A DNA stretch of 64,000 nucleotides from Congeria kusceri (GCA_027627225.1 CM051024.1:83190204-83254203), one strand, 5' to 3'. Shown: positions 1 to 12,668, counted from the first letter of the stretch. Translations and numbers: made by a program. Notes: generated by a model not told the origin, from the letters alone.

Positions 1-180
1 TATTTCGTTCTTTTCGTAATAAATTGAATTTACTGACACACGTCTTTGCTAGCTTATATTCATTCTTTTATAGATTATTGGATATTATTTTGTGTTTGCA
101 GATGATTTTATTTCAATGACTTGAACGGAACGTACATATACTAAATGATAAAGTTTCACAACAGATTTACGTTTTCATTT

Positions 181-351
181 TCCAGACATGCATGTTAGCC
201 TTAGGGACCTTTTGTTCCAGACATGCATGTTAGCCTTAGGGACCTTATGTTCCAGACATGCATGTTAGCCTTAGGGACCTTATGTTCCAGACATGCATGT
301 TAGCCTTAGGGACCTTATGTTCCAGACATGCATGTTAGCCTTAGGGACCTT
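181..351. repeat. 35-bp tandem repeat, five copies
   Basis: Five nearly identical 35-bp units begin at 181, 216, 251, 286 and 321. Each starts TCCAGACATGCATGTTAGCC. The only differences are in the last bases of a unit. The near-identity suggests recent expansion. No gene overlaps it. Confidence 0.95.
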
Positions 352-1500
352 CATGTATGCGGTGTTTTTGCCTGTGATCTTTGTAGCAGCGTTTTGGATA
401 TCGTTCAATGTTTTAAGAATGGTATTATAGCAGCAAGTTTAACTTGAAGAGTATTGTTAATGGTTGCACACCAACCCATAATGGCAATTATACGAACCCT
501 TCTAAAAATTGTTGTATTTGGTCAGTTTCCAAATATGCTAATAAAAGATAACATGATTGTACAATCCGTTGGCGTTATTACCACATATTTGCCATGTTTG
601 AATTACTCAAATAATTGCATATCAAATTTATAGATTTTCGTCATTAAACCGAAAGTTAAATGTTTACTAATGAACAGTATTATTTGATAGAGAAAATTCC
701 ATGGTGTACACGTACTACGTTTTAAAGAGATGTTGTTTTGTTTTATTTTTGAAGAAGATATTAAAAAAAAGAAATAAAATAAAAATTCGTTCCGTAACGA
801 TACTAATATGATATATTTATGATTTGTTTGAATCAAAAACAAGATTTTACTTCTACATCTAACATAGTTTTTTAACTTGCACATCTGTAGTGGGTTTGAA
901 TATAAGTTGCTTTTTCCTTCGTGGTTGTCATGCACATTTCGCACTAGTAAAAAAGATTAATCTTTTATATACAATAATATTTTTTTCTATTTCTAATGCA
1001 GGTGGCGCTGGAGTTTAGCTAATTATGTAATCGTTGCATGGACCGTTATTGAGTTACACAGTAAGCGTTATGTAATTATGGCTTAAATGTTTTTGGTAGT
1101 TAATTAAGTCGATTTACAATGTACTTTTATTCTTTTTATTGACTTCGGCATTTGAATTCTGAGTAGTCATGCGCGAATGAAGGTTCACTGATTTTTTTAT
1201 GGATTATATTTTTCTGAATGTTATGACTGATTGATTCGTATTTTAAATTATTACTGTTTGTATTTATGACATTTAAATCAACCGTTTTCAAATTTGAACA
1301 TTTAACGTTATTGTTTGTAATTAAGATTGTTGGGCAAAATTTTATGTATTTTCTGTTGTTTTTTTTACGGATTACCAACCTATTTGCTTTTTAATTGGCG
1401 CAATGTACATTAATGTCATCAGCAACTTGAGTAATACCATAAAGGTAATTTTTACTTTGTATGAAATTAGCGGATACTTTCTTTGTCAGGTAATGCATTT
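352..1500. other. AT-rich stretch, no gene seen
   Basis: AT-rich DNA. Open frames on the minus strand near 603-944 and 1136-1378 have the low-complexity composition expected by chance in AT-rich sequence. They show no domain, splice context or start signal that I can support. Confidence 0.5.
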
Positions 1501-1640
1501 ATTCTGGGCGGAACGCCTATAATATTTTGTAGGTGCTCTGCAATTTGGTGGAATGCCAACTTATATTTTCTGCAATTGGCAGAATGCCATCTTGTTTGTT
1601 CTGCGATAGGCGGAATGCCATTTTGTGTTATCTGCAATGT
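1500..1640. repeat. Diverged outlier copies of the 31-bp minisatellite
   Basis: Several degenerate copies of the motif CTGCAATTGGCGGAATGCCA occur here, about 400 bases upstream of the main array at 2.0-2.6 kb. They are more diverged than the main array, so they look like an older edge or a separate seeding of the same minisatellite. Confidence 0.75.
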
Positions 1641-2009
1641 AAGGTACTCAATGGCGAAATACATCGAGCGTGTCTCTGATGATGGTCAATGTGTCAAAAC
1701 CTCTATCATTTAACGCACTGTATATGATAAAGTATACTTTATATAAAATTATTTAATATCAATTAATGAATTGCATATATAATGAAGATAGCAACTATTA
1801 ATATTGCTTATTATCTTAAGTTATTAATTTTATTATGCTAAAATGTTGATATTTATGTTAATTAATTCTCGAGTTGCATGAGTAGATATTTTTGTAGCAG
1901 AATATTGGCTAATTTTATTATTAAATCTTATTTGATCCTCTTTGATGTTTTGAGCCTAAGATAAGAAATCCTTTGATGATAATTTTGGTGTTTTTCAGGT
2001 TTTGTTTTT

Positions 2010-2586
2010 ATTGTAGGCGGAATGCCGATAGCTATTTTTATGTGCTCTGCAATTGGCGGCATGCCAAGTAATGTGGTTGCAATTGGCGGTATGCCAAGTT
2101 ATTTGCTCTGCAATTGGTGGAATGCCAAGTTGTGTGTTCTGCAATTGGCGGAATGCCAAGTTATGTGCTCTGCAATTGGCGGAATGCCAAGTTATGTGCT
2201 CTGCAGTTGAAGGAATGCCATATTATGTGCTCTGCAATTGGCGGAATGCCAAGTTATGTGCTCTGAAATTGGCGGAAGTTCAAGTTATGGTCTGCAATTG
2301 GTGGAATGCCAAGTCATGTGCTCTGCAGTTGAAGGAATGCCATATTATGTGCTCTGCAATTGGCGGAATGCCAAGTTATGTGCTCTGAAATTGGCGGAAG
2401 TTCAAGTTATGGTCTGCAATTGGTGGAATGCCAAGTTATGTGCTCTGCAGTTGGCGGAATGACATATTATGTACTCTGCAATTGGCGGAATACCAAGTTA
2501 TGTGCTCTGCAATTGGAATGTCAAGTTATGTGCTCTGCAATAGGCGGAAGGTCAAGTTATGTGTTCTGCAATTGGCGGAATAGCGC
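2010..2586. repeat. 31-bp minisatellite with 122-bp higher-order repeat
   Basis: About eighteen copies of a roughly 31-bp unit (CTCTGCAATTGGCGGAATGC plus CAAGTTATGTG). Units between about 2200 and 2560 are organised in blocks of four: the variant CTGCAGTT recurs at 2201, 2323 and 2445, a spacing of exactly 122 bases. Because 31 is not a multiple of three, all + frames stay open for long stretches. The resulting open frames with Cys/Trp/Asn-rich repeats are artefacts of the array, not genes. Confidence 0.92.
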
Positions 2587-2599
2587 CATGGGTCAGCAT

Positions 2600-4255
2600 A
2601 CGTCCCCCTGGCATTAATATAAAAAAGAAAGAAAAAGAAAAACATATAAATAAACAATTACCAGTAGGGTTGCGTATCCCGCTAGCAGTTACCCGAATCG
2701 TTCATTATCACCAATTCATGTATGGAGTGCCCGTGAAGTTATACGCGCACTTCTCTTGATTGGTGGTATTGGATAAATCTGACCAATATTGCAGCTGCGT
2801 GAAACAAAACTAATGCATCACCTTATGCACTTTTATGCGTTTTAAATTTATTGCTTGCCATTATGAATAGTTTCGTAGTGTATGGAGAATGTTTGTGCCA
2901 TTAATGTTGGTGCATGTGTATGTTTAGATTTGCTTATCAAGAATTGTTCTATAGAATTTGTTTTATTACCGTTTTAGTTCCCGAGATGCATACTTTAGAC
3001 GGCATTCAGTTATGCGTTCATACGTTGTACGCAGACGGTTGCGACTGTAGTTTACCGGGGTATTCTTCCGTCCTGGACAGCAATTTAACCGACAACAGCT
3101 GTGGACAGACGCGCGTTCCGGCTCCAAATAAAAATCGATTTCATGTGATTTGTGTTGCCAATAACAAGCCTTATACCTTTTTGCTTTGTTGTTTCTATTT
3201 TTGTTGGTTGAAACCATTTTGATTAGGGAATAATTGTTTTACTCACGATGAAATAGTGAGTAGTAAATATCCAACACAACTATGCATGATGCTAAGAAAC
3301 CCTGCTGCTACGGATAGAAACAATTGGGCTACGCACGTCAAACGTTTGATGTTTGAAAAGATTCGGACATGCATGGATCGCCGATGACGTTGGAGATGCT
3401 AGGCTGTTCATATAGACTTATAAAATTAGAATCAATGGCTGTGCACTGCAAAAACTACAAGTACAAAATAATTTCTCTCCGAAAGCATCATATTACAGAG
3501 AATTAAAGTGGTTACTTGATGTAGAGCGTTATTTGTTTGTTGAGATGTCTTATAGACTCAAGCGGTGTATCGCAAACTTCAGATGTTTCGGACATCAGTT
3601 GATGACTGAAAAAGGACGATATATGAACGTTACCCGCGAATATAGATTCTTTAAATTGTGTTTATTCATGCGCAAATGTTTATGCACTAAAAGACGAGTT
3701 TTACATGTGTATTTAATGTCCTCTGTATAATACGCTACGAACGGCGATGTTAATGCTCCAGTGGATCAATCGAATAGAAATTGTTCATTTATTGAATTTA
3801 TTCACGATAATGTAGGATAAAAATGATAAACACAGCAACACAACACATTTCAGATAACAAAAAAAGTACTTGAATGTAGCAGAGTAAGAGCAGAATTTGT
3901 TAAAAGTCAGAATATTAATCAATAATAAAAATCATGTATACTCATTTTTGCGAAAAATATATTTGTACTTACACGCGTTATTGCTTCAATGTTAATAATT
4001 ATTTAAGTTTGTATTATAATGTACATATAAAAACAGCATGTGTTGTGTTAAAACTCAATATTGGAACTCATTTTTTGTTCGTGTTGTATATTGTATGTAT
4101 ATCATGAAGGCACTACTTTGTCATTAATCACACTGCATGTACACTGGGCTGGTTTCCTTCAAATGCTTATAAAATATTCGTATTTTTTATTCGTATAAAC
4201 ATAGATCACGTGACCGATGTTTAGTGGGTAACATGACCAACAATTCCTGTTTAAG
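2600..4255. other. No supported gene; weak coding-like patch near 2.97-3.15 kb
   Basis: Mostly AT-rich DNA. The patch around 2970-3150 has higher GC and is open on both strands (102 codons on +, 83 on -), but I recognise no domain and cannot place splice sites. It may be a diverged repeat or an old exon. Confidence 0.35.
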
Positions 4256-4439
4256 CGAATTGTCTTTTAATATGTGTTGGAAACTGAACAGAAAAACTGT
4301 AAAAGCATATTATATAAAAAAAAATAATAATAAATATAACCTGGAACGACAATAATATGAACTGCTAAAAAGCATATGGCTCATTAAATGAGGAAGGTTT
4401 CAACTACTTACACCGGTGTTCACACCAATATAATTTAGT

Positions 4440-4855
4440 TCACTTGGCGCGCATTGAAAGGTGCGGCAAGGTACGGAACCAGGAAGACACTCTACGACAC
4501 CTATTCCTCATTCTATACACAAAGGATGACGTCACTCGTCAGTCGGACCGGTGTGAAAGTTTGGTTAAGATTGGATGGAAAATAAAGACGTTGGAAAAGG
4601 GCATTTTTGCACCTTTTTGCATGAAAAAGGGGCAATAACTCTAGTGTTTCTGGTGTGATCTGACCCAATAGCAATCCCATCCGAGATTTTATGGTCTTAC
4701 ACAAACTGTGCAAGTTAGGTCAAGATTGAATAAAAAATGTAGTCTTTATCGCGATAACGGTCCAAATTGTTGACGGTATACGGACAACGGACGACGCCGG
4801 AGAGGTCCCCTATACCAATAGCTCACCGAGCACTTCGTGCTCAGGTGAGCTAAAA
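4440..4855. mobile_element. Interspersed repeat ending in a strong hairpin (copy 1)
   Basis: A unit running from the bases before GGTGCGGCAAGG to a terminal palindrome at 4820-4851. The palindrome is AGCTCACC, then GAGCAC, loop TTC region, GTGCTC, then GGTGAGCT. It contains the motif GGGGCAATAACTCTAG, which I associate with abundant bivalve interspersed repeats (family name not known to me). No coding capacity. Probably a non-autonomous element carried inside the larger duplication. Confidence 0.55.
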
Positions 4856-5468
4856 ACAGACAAGTAAGGCAATATCAGCCATGTACTATATATTCGCTAT
4901 CCCTGACTTTACAGAAATGTTTTGGGTGACCCTCTACCGGAATCCGGACGAGAGCCCTCCCGGACAAAAGCCCGCTCATTGTTTTTAACACCCCGAGCAT
5001 AAGCCCGCTCGTTGAAATAACACTCCGGACAAATGCCCGCTCGTAATATGAATGACTCAAGTATTTGGAATTACGTGTGACGTCCTAATTAACGAATTTT
5101 ACTGCTGTTGATGAATGCACTAAGTCTGTGTTAAATTGCGACAATTAGGTGTAATTTCAACGAGCTTGTACTTTCTGGGTCGTCAAAATTACGAGCAGGC
5201 TAATGTCTTGGTTGTGAAAAACAGTGCAGGATTTTTTTTCTGCGAGGTATTTTGTCCATACTTGCCTCTACCATATTCTTTAAAATTATTTTGAATTCAC
5301 GCAATATTAGCAACACGTATTCCTACTTTGACTAAATTGAAAATGTGGAACAATTTCTTGTCAGAAACCATTATTTTAATCTCAAAGTAATTTCAAAGAA
5401 ACATTCATTGTGTGACCAAACTATTTGGACTTGTTAAAAGACATTGCTGTTGTCTGTCATTGTCAAAC

Positions 5469-5651
5469 TTTTACTTCAAACAGATCTAATCAGCCAATTA
5501 AACGTATACAATCCACTATGATCTTCAAATTTTACTTCAAACAGATCTAAACAGCCAATTAAACGTGTACAATCCACTATGATCTTCAAATTTTACTTCA
5601 CACAGATCTAAACAGCCAATTACACGTGTACAATCCACTATGATCTTCAAA
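5469..5651. repeat. 61-bp tandem repeat, three copies
   Basis: The marker ACTTCAAACAGATCTAA recurs with a 61-base period (5473, 5534, 5595). The same array in the second duplicate has five copies. Confidence 0.9.
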
Positions 5652-5671
5652 CTCAGCCTAGGACTTTCTTG

Positions 5672-5828
5672 GCCCTCTTGTTCCAGAGTAAGGCTAAGAT
5701 AAGACTAAAGTAGTTTCGTTGACCCCTCTTGTTCCAGAGTAAGGCTAAGATAAGACTAAAGTAGTTTCGTTGACCCCTCTTGTTCCAGAGTAAGGCTAAG
5801 ATAAGACTAAAGTAGTTTCGTTGACACC
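5672..5828 (-). repeat. 51-bp tandem repeat, three copies, open on minus
   Basis: Three almost identical 51-bp units. Because 51 is 17 codons, the minus strand reads as three copies of a 17-residue unit (QRNYFSLILALLWNKRG) inside a 60-codon open frame (5653-5835). I see no splice context or signal peptide to make it a gene. The same array with the same copy number is at 7681-7837. Confidence 0.85.
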
Positions 5829-6342
5829 ACGGCAAGATCCCATCCTATTATAATTATAAAACCAATAGTAACTGTTGCTTCTTGTAACTATCATGCAAGT
5901 TGTATTATCATTATTATTGTTATTATGTTAAACTTTGTACACCTTACTAAACTCTGTAGTTTGTTTTATGATATTAAGGATAATGCGTTTCTTATACCGT
6001 TACTTGAATTGTCTGCTGTTTTCCATATTTTGTAGATCATAATTACTAAAAGATGATTAGAATTAGAATTTGTTAGCAAGTGTTAACTAATTTTTAACAG
6101 TGTCCCATTTGTAATTTATGATCAAAAAATTTCCAGCACAGTCCTGATAATGTGTAAGCGACTTGTCTTATAATATGTGTAGGAAACTGAACAGAACAAC
6201 TGTAAAAGCATATTATATATATAAAAAAACAAATAAATCTAGCCTGGAACGACAATAATATGAACTGCTAAAAAGCATGTGGCTCATTAAATGAGGAAGA
6301 TTTCACCTACTTACACCGGTGTTCACACCAATATAATTTAGT

Positions 6343-6758
6343 TCACTTGGTGAGCATTGAAAGGTACGGCAAGGTACGGAACCAGGAAGACACTCTACGA
6401 CACCTATTTCCTCATTCTATACACAAAGGATGACGTCGCCCGTCAGTCGGACCGGTGTGAAAGTTTGATTAAGATTGGATGGAAAATAAAGACGTTGGAA
6501 AAGGGCATTTTTGCACCTTTTGGCATGAAAAAGGGGCAATAACTCTAGTGTTTCTGGTGTGATCTGACCCAATAGCAATCCCATCCGAGATTTTATGGTC
6601 TTACACAAACTGTGCAAGTTAGGTCAAGATTGAATAAAAAATGTAGTCTTTATCGCGATAACGGTCCAAATTGTTGACGGTATACGGACAACGGACGACG
6701 CCGGAGAGGTCCCCTATACCAATAGCTCACCGAGCACTTCGTGCTCAGGTGAGCTAAA
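6343..6758. mobile_element. Interspersed repeat ending in a strong hairpin (copy 2)
   Basis: Same unit as 4440-4855, carried by the segmental duplication. Its terminal palindrome is at 6724-6755 and is identical to that of copy 1. Confidence 0.55.
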
Positions 6759-7346
6759 AACAGACCGTAAAGGCAATATCAGCCATTTATTATATATTCA
6801 CTACCCCTGACTTTACAGAAATGTTTTGGGTGACCCTCTACCGGAATCCGGACAAAAGCACGCTCATTGTTTTTAACACCCCGGACAAATGACCGCTCGT
6901 TGAAATAACACTCCGGACAAATGCCCACTCGTAATATGAATGACTCAAGTATTTGGAATTACGTGTGACGTCCTAATTAACGAATTTTACTGCTGTTGAT
7001 GAATGCACTAAGTCTGTGTTAAATTGCGACAATTAGGTGTAATTTCAACGAGCTTGTACTTTCTGGGTCGTCAAAATTACGAGCAGGTTAATGTCTTGGT
7101 TGTGAAAAACAGTGCAGTATTTTTTTCTGCGAGGTATTTTGTCCGTACTTGCCTCTACTATATTCTTTAAAATCATTTTGAATTCACGCAATATTAGCAA
7201 CACGTATTCCTACTTTGACTAAATTGAAAATGTGGAACAATTTCTTGTCAGAAACCATTATTTTAATTTCAAAGTAATTTCAAAGAAACATTCATTGTGT
7301 GACCAAACTATTTGGACTTGTTAAAAGACATTGCTGTTGTCTTTCA

Positions 7347-7660
7347 TTGTCAAACTTTTACTTCAAACAGATCTAAACAGCCAATTAAACGTATACAATC
7401 CACTATGATCTTCAAATTTTACTTCAAACAGATCTAAACAGCCAATTAAACGTGTACAATCCACTATGATCTTCAAATTTTACTTCAAACAGATCTAAAC
7501 AGCCAATTAAACGTATACAATCCACTATGATCTTCAAATTTTACTTCAAACAGATCTAAACAGCCAATTAAACGTGTACAATCCACTATGATCTTCAAAT
7601 TTTACTTCAAACAGATCTAACCAGCCAATTAGACGTGTACAATCCACTATGATCTTCAAA
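7347..7660. repeat. 61-bp tandem repeat, five copies
   Basis: Expanded version of the array at 5469-5651: five units with the marker ACTTCAAACAGATCTAA, alternating between GTATACAATCC and GTGTACAATCC variants. The alternation suggests that a two-unit block was duplicated. Confidence 0.9.
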
Positions 7661-7680
7661 CTCAGCCTAGGACTTTCTTG

Positions 7681-7837
7681 GCCCTCTTGTTCCAGAGTAA
7701 GGCTAAGATAAGACTAAAGTAGTTTCGTTGACCCCTCTTGTTCCAGAGTAAGGCTAAGATAAGACTAAAGTAGTTTCGTTGACCCCTCTTGTTCCAGAGT
7801 AAGGCTAAGATAAGACTAAAGTAGTTTCGTTGACACC
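7681..7837 (-). repeat. 51-bp tandem repeat, three copies (second array)
   Basis: Same 51-bp array as 5672-5828, identical by eye, again giving a 60-codon minus frame (7662-7844) of 17-residue repeats. Confidence 0.85.
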
Positions 7838-8151
7838 ACGGCAAGATCCCATCCTATTATAATTATAAAACCAATAATACCTGTTGCTTCTTGTAACTAT
7901 CATGCAAGTTGTATTATCATTATTATTGTTATTATGTTAAACTTTGTACACCTTTCTAAACTCTGTAGTGTGTTGTATGATATTAAGGATAATGCGTTTC
8001 TTATACCGTTACTTGAATTGTCTGCTGTTTTCCATATTTTGTAGATCATAATTACTAAAAGATAATTAGAATTATAATTTGTTAGCAAGTGTTAACTAAT
8101 TTTTACCAGTGTCCCATTTGTAATTTATGATAAATTATTTTCCAGCACCTC

Positions 8152-8310
8152 GGGTCTACGGATGTCCATGTAGAACTTCTCGTTCTGTGGCATGGCTTTC
8201 GCCTCAGTGTTACCATCAAACTGAAATACCACTGGTTCTATACAATAAAACAAGGAGGCCATGATGGCCCAAAGCAACCACCTGAGCATATAGTATACCA
8301 TGAATGGCAT
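8152..8310 (-). CDS. Possible first exon with a membrane anchor
   Basis: A minus-strand frame starts with ATG at 8310. It encodes a hydrophobic segment at about residues 3-24 (YYMLRWLLWAIMASLFYCI), which could be a signal anchor, followed by a polar stretch ending in DIRRPE. A GT lies right after that (GAG|GTGCTGG), but it is a weak donor. No partner exon was found, and the right boundary of the segmental duplication lies inside the frame. It could be the first exon of a type II membrane protein, or chance. Confidence 0.2.
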
Positions 8311-8311
8311 A

Positions 8312-9798
8312 ATGACGTTACATCATTCATCGGGTTGATGTAGTGTTATTTATTCAACTCATTGGCTTTTAGACGCATACTGTAAATCAATGTTTGTTGA
8401 ACATCAAGGGTAGACTGTGGCTTTTTTGCCATAATGTATCTATTGAAAATGTATCTCGCTGTTTCATTAAATCAACACAATACTTGTCTTATGGCTGGCA
8501 GCTGCAAAACTGTCCTCCAACCAACGTGTCAGCTGCTCAGAATCAGTTGTGCAATAAGAGAAATTGCCATAATCATCCTGACTCTGACCACGCAATTAAA
8601 CCGGTAGTTTAATCTCTTCTGTTCATTGTTCCACCTATTGATTTGTGCACATGCATGCTTCAAAATGTGCCTTGTAATCACTCCAACGCCGCTACTTAGC
8701 ACGTGGCAGGTTTCTTCTTTGCATCAGTGCTCCTACAATACATGTTTGATGACTCATTCTTCATTTCATGAGGACAGAGCTCCTGATTTGGCACAACGCC
8801 ATCACTCCGCGATTGCACTGAGTAACGTTTTAGTATGTTTCAACGCGGCGTTCGTTAGCTTCAGACTGTATCTCAAAATGAACCTTCAGTGAGTTGAGTT
8901 TTTCTTTCCTTACGCCAGACTCTGTCTTCTTTATGTAGATGCCTCATCCCAGACTCCATCTTAAGATGTTGCAGTTCCATTTTCAAGCGATGACTTTAGC
9001 AGCGACATTACTACGAAACTCATACTCTGTGACACTGATTCTGAACTCTATAAACTGTGTTCAATTTTCTGACTCATTCTTTGCTACAGATACAAGCTAG
9101 GGAGGTAAGCAGGTTTGTAACGAAAACCTGATATGTCCAACTCTGGGCGCCACAATTCTTTGTAACATTCAGGGGTCAAATGCACGCCAGGTATTAACAC
9201 GATTCACAATATATTTCCATTGTGGCTACCTGATTAATGTTTAGAGAAATTATTGTATACAATGTTAATTAGCAAACCCAATCGAATGAAAAGCAAGGAT
9301 GGTATTTGCTATGTTGATTCGATGGGCAAACAAAGTAGATGTATTGAAACTCTATATAACCTCAAATCAAATCACACCATACCCGTTTGATTCTAGATAT
9401 AATAGATTGGACTATGCCACAATGTGCCATGTCTTGATCAATTCGCATTTAAACACTTTATTTTTAAAACATATTTTAAGCATCTGACCATATAACACGA
9501 TGCAAAATTAGTCCAAATGTTATTCTAGACGTAATTGTTGGTTCTGAGCTATTTTTGTATGGGGCAGATCTCGAGACCATACTACCTACAATGCCGATAT
9601 TGACAAATGCATAGAATATGAAAAATCTATTAATAAATGTAAAATGATGAAAAACAGTATCGGACCTCATATTTATATGAGTAGATGCAGAATATCCATT
9701 GACTTTTAATTTTGCATCCGGGTTTGACCACTGATCGACCTAAATGGGTTGCCCATCAATTGGTGTAATGTAGCCTTCATGCTCTTCAAAAATAAAAT
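8312..9798. other. No supported gene
   Basis: Mixed-composition DNA upstream of the ACAD8-like pseudogene. Short + frames at 8394-8612, 8626-8892 and 9299-9487 show no recognisable domain or splice context. The part nearest 9798 may include the old promoter and 5' UTR, but I see no TATA box or other clear signal. Confidence 0.4.
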
Positions 9799-12587
9799 AT
9801 GGCGCAGGTATTAAGAAAACTGTTCCCGTCCAAAAACTTACTCAACAAAGGAAAATGTTATTTATTTCAGTGTGACAAGCGATTCCTTGGTGAAAGCTGG
9901 GTAGCTGAAAGTTGTATAGATCGTAAGTTTGATTTCACATATTAGTACACTCACTAATTGCGACTGACCTTGCATTGGGAAGATTTTTCCGGATATTATA
10001 TTTTCGGATAAGCTGCTTTTGACTTGGTGTCTTATGGGTGATGCTCACATTTTGTCAGCATGTATCGTTAGGTTAAAAGAACAGCGGCAAAACATTCCCA
10101 TATTTAAAAATGTAACTTGTACAAAATTGTTTTTATAATCTTGTATTGTTTTGTGTGTGTGTTTTTCAGAAAAACACAAGCATGTAAATGGTACTAAAGT
10201 CAAAACCATCTCATCAGCCAGCAATCCAAGCATGAATAATTATTTCATTAATAAGCAGTGTTATATGAAACCCAGACAACGCATGAACTTGCCATACAGA
10301 CCATAATTCGTCCATTGAAAGCCAAAAGGACCTATCAACCTTCTTTGCACATATGCTGATTGGCTCAATTTTCTGTCAAGAAACAAAAGACATTTCTGAC
10401 AAAAAGTGTGTTTCTCAGAATTTCTTGTCATAGCCTTCTTATTCTATTTTGATTAACTAAAGAGCAATGGTAACTTGTATGACCAAAACTACTCAGCTGC
10501 ATGCAGTATGTTTTAACCAAATAATTATCTATTGTCCTACTGAGCTCTGAATGTAAGGTTTCGGTATTGGGTATTGATTACAGCTCTTAAAAAAAATTTG
10601 AGTCGTCTGATTTGGTAAATGAAGCAGTTATATATTTTCTTTTGTTCTCAGCATCTTTGGGCCTAAATGATGATCAGAAGAATATACAGACGTTGGCTAC
10701 AGACTTTGCAAGAAATGAACTTCAACCAAACATGAAGAAATGGGATGAGGAGGTGGCCTGTTTTTCAGATGTTCTCTGAAGTTATTTCTGTCCATTTGGA
10801 AATTAGGAATAATTATTTGGTATTATTAATAGGCAATGAGACACAATCTATTTAGCAGGATCATATGGGATGTAGTTTCATGGTAATAGAGCTCTGTCTT
10901 ACACCTTTTGTTTTTAATGTTTAAACATCACCATGATCTGTTGTTTGCTTTTTATTAGGATACAACAACATCAGTCACATTATGAGCAATAGTGACTGTT
11001 CATGCAAAATATTCGGCCCACATACATTATATCATTCTTTCAATAAATTATAATCATAATTGAATTTTTTGATGGTTTTTCATGTTTTGCAGGAATCATT
11101 CCCTGTTGAGGCGATGAGGAAAGCTGCCGCTCTTGGCTTCGGTGCCCTTTACTGCAACGAGAAGTTTAGAGGATCGGGAATGAGCAGGCTCGATACGTCA
11201 ATCATAATCAAGGCCCTAGCACAGGGGTGAACCAGCACTACAGCCTATATCAGTATACACAAATATGTGTGCTGTTACATGGTAGAGAGAGGATCTGAAG
11301 TCCTATAAAGGTTGATTATTCATACATGGAAGGTTAATACTCTTTTCAGTGTGCTTTTCGTGGTACAGCAATATTAACTTTTATAGAATATTATTTTGTT
11401 GTAAGTTATTGTCTCTAGTTACTGGCGTAATGTTAATAACAGACAATGAGAACTACCCATATAAAGCAGTAAATATTGAAAAATAAGTTCATATACAGTT
11501 GTTGGGAAAAAATTGAATAAACTTTGTATAATTATATGTTTAACTACCCATTCTGCAACTAAAAATTAAGAGTTACCAGCTTATTATTGCACCTCCATAA
11601 TTTAATTCAGCTGAATACACATGTTACTATATATAGAAACATTTTTGTACGTAAAACATCCCCATTATTGCTCCTCACATGTTATTATCGAAAAGTGCCC
11701 CGCCAGATTATGATACTTGCCCCGCCGATATTTCGCACGCGAGACTTTGACGTCACTTCACGAAAAAGATGAAGCCAACCAGCACCAAACACTATCAATG
11801 CTTTAGCATCAGAGGTGCTTTGCTAGTAAGACCAAATCTACATCGTGAATGCTCCTGACCTAGTCTACAGTCCTACCACTTGTACATTACAATTCCTAGG
11901 CTGAAAGTTTATCAGGTCCTGTAAACTCCTTTTGATTTATTAACACGTCACCTTTTTTACAAAAATCTTATAATAAATCAACACCAATGCATCCTATATT
12001 ATGAAACATCCAAGTTTAAACTCCACAAGAAAAAAGAAAAGCAATCTAACGTTCTAGTTCTTTTTAAAAAAATGACATCACTAGTGATGACGTGGTACAA
12101 TCTACATGTCCTTGATAGCACCAACACGGGCGTATCTAAGCCATTTTGCATTGCTTGGGCATTACTTGTCCTACACAGGAATAAAATTGGAATTCAAATC
12201 TGCAAATGTGTTTTTCCTATTGTTAAACGTTTTATATTTAACGGATATATAGATTTATCGAAATGCACCAGATCTACATGTATAGCAAATGTAGATATGT
12301 CAAGGTAAAATTAAATACATTTTAAAGCTACGTTCACCTTTGTTGCGTCATGAAAATTGTTTGTGGTCGCTTCTAAGAATACAAAAAATACTTAAAATAC
12401 CATAACATGATATGGTTATAACTTAAGATGTAAATAAACATGATAAAGCGTGAAAACTGTTTACATTTACAGTTCTATTGACAACAATTTTAATAGGTTA
12501 TAGATCTAAATTGGAAAGAAATAAGAGAACACAAATGTCATTAGAAACAAATATGAATGACATGAAAACATATGTATTAAACAGGTC

Positions 12588-12668
12588 AATAAATGGCGGT
12601 GTGGGGGCATGGCTCAATAATAGCCCTGGCAAGTCGCAAAATGGCCCTCGCGACGCCATTTATTAACC
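12588..12668. repeat. Short hairpin with AATAAATGGCG arms
   Basis: AATAAATGGCG near 12590 is mirrored by CGCCATTTATT near 12655, giving a stem with about 55 bases between the arms. It lies in intron 3 of the ACAD8-like pseudogene. Probably a solo hairpin or MITE relic. Confidence 0.45.

Larger units (their letters stand above)
4256..6147. repeat. Tandem segmental duplication, copy 1
   Basis: This 1.9-kb segment is repeated almost in full at 6160-8147. Order of parts: the sequence around GGAAACTGAACAG (4279), an interspersed element ending in a hairpin (4440-4855), a stretch with GGACAAATGCCCGCTCG motifs, three copies of a 61-bp unit (5469-5651), three copies of a 51-bp unit (5672-5825) and a shared 300-base AT-rich tail. 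The two copies differ by scattered substitutions and by repeat copy number. Direct tandem layout suggests unequal crossing-over or replication slippage. Confidence 0.93.
6160..8147. repeat. Tandem segmental duplication, copy 2
   Basis: Second copy of the 4256-6147 segment in the same orientation. It is offset by about 1904 bases at its start and 2009 bases at its end. The change in offset comes from two extra 61-bp units and a small deletion near 6850. It ends at TTTCCAGCAC, just before a unique region. Confidence 0.93.

Noticed and set aside
181..351. CRISPR array
   Set aside because: The 35-bp units are contiguous with no spacers, and the DNA is eukaryotic.
2022..2617. Overlapping + frames rich in Cys, Trp and Asn that look like a repeat protein
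   Set aside because: A 31-base unit cycles through all three frames, so openness is automatic. Units differ by indels and no splice or start signal is present.
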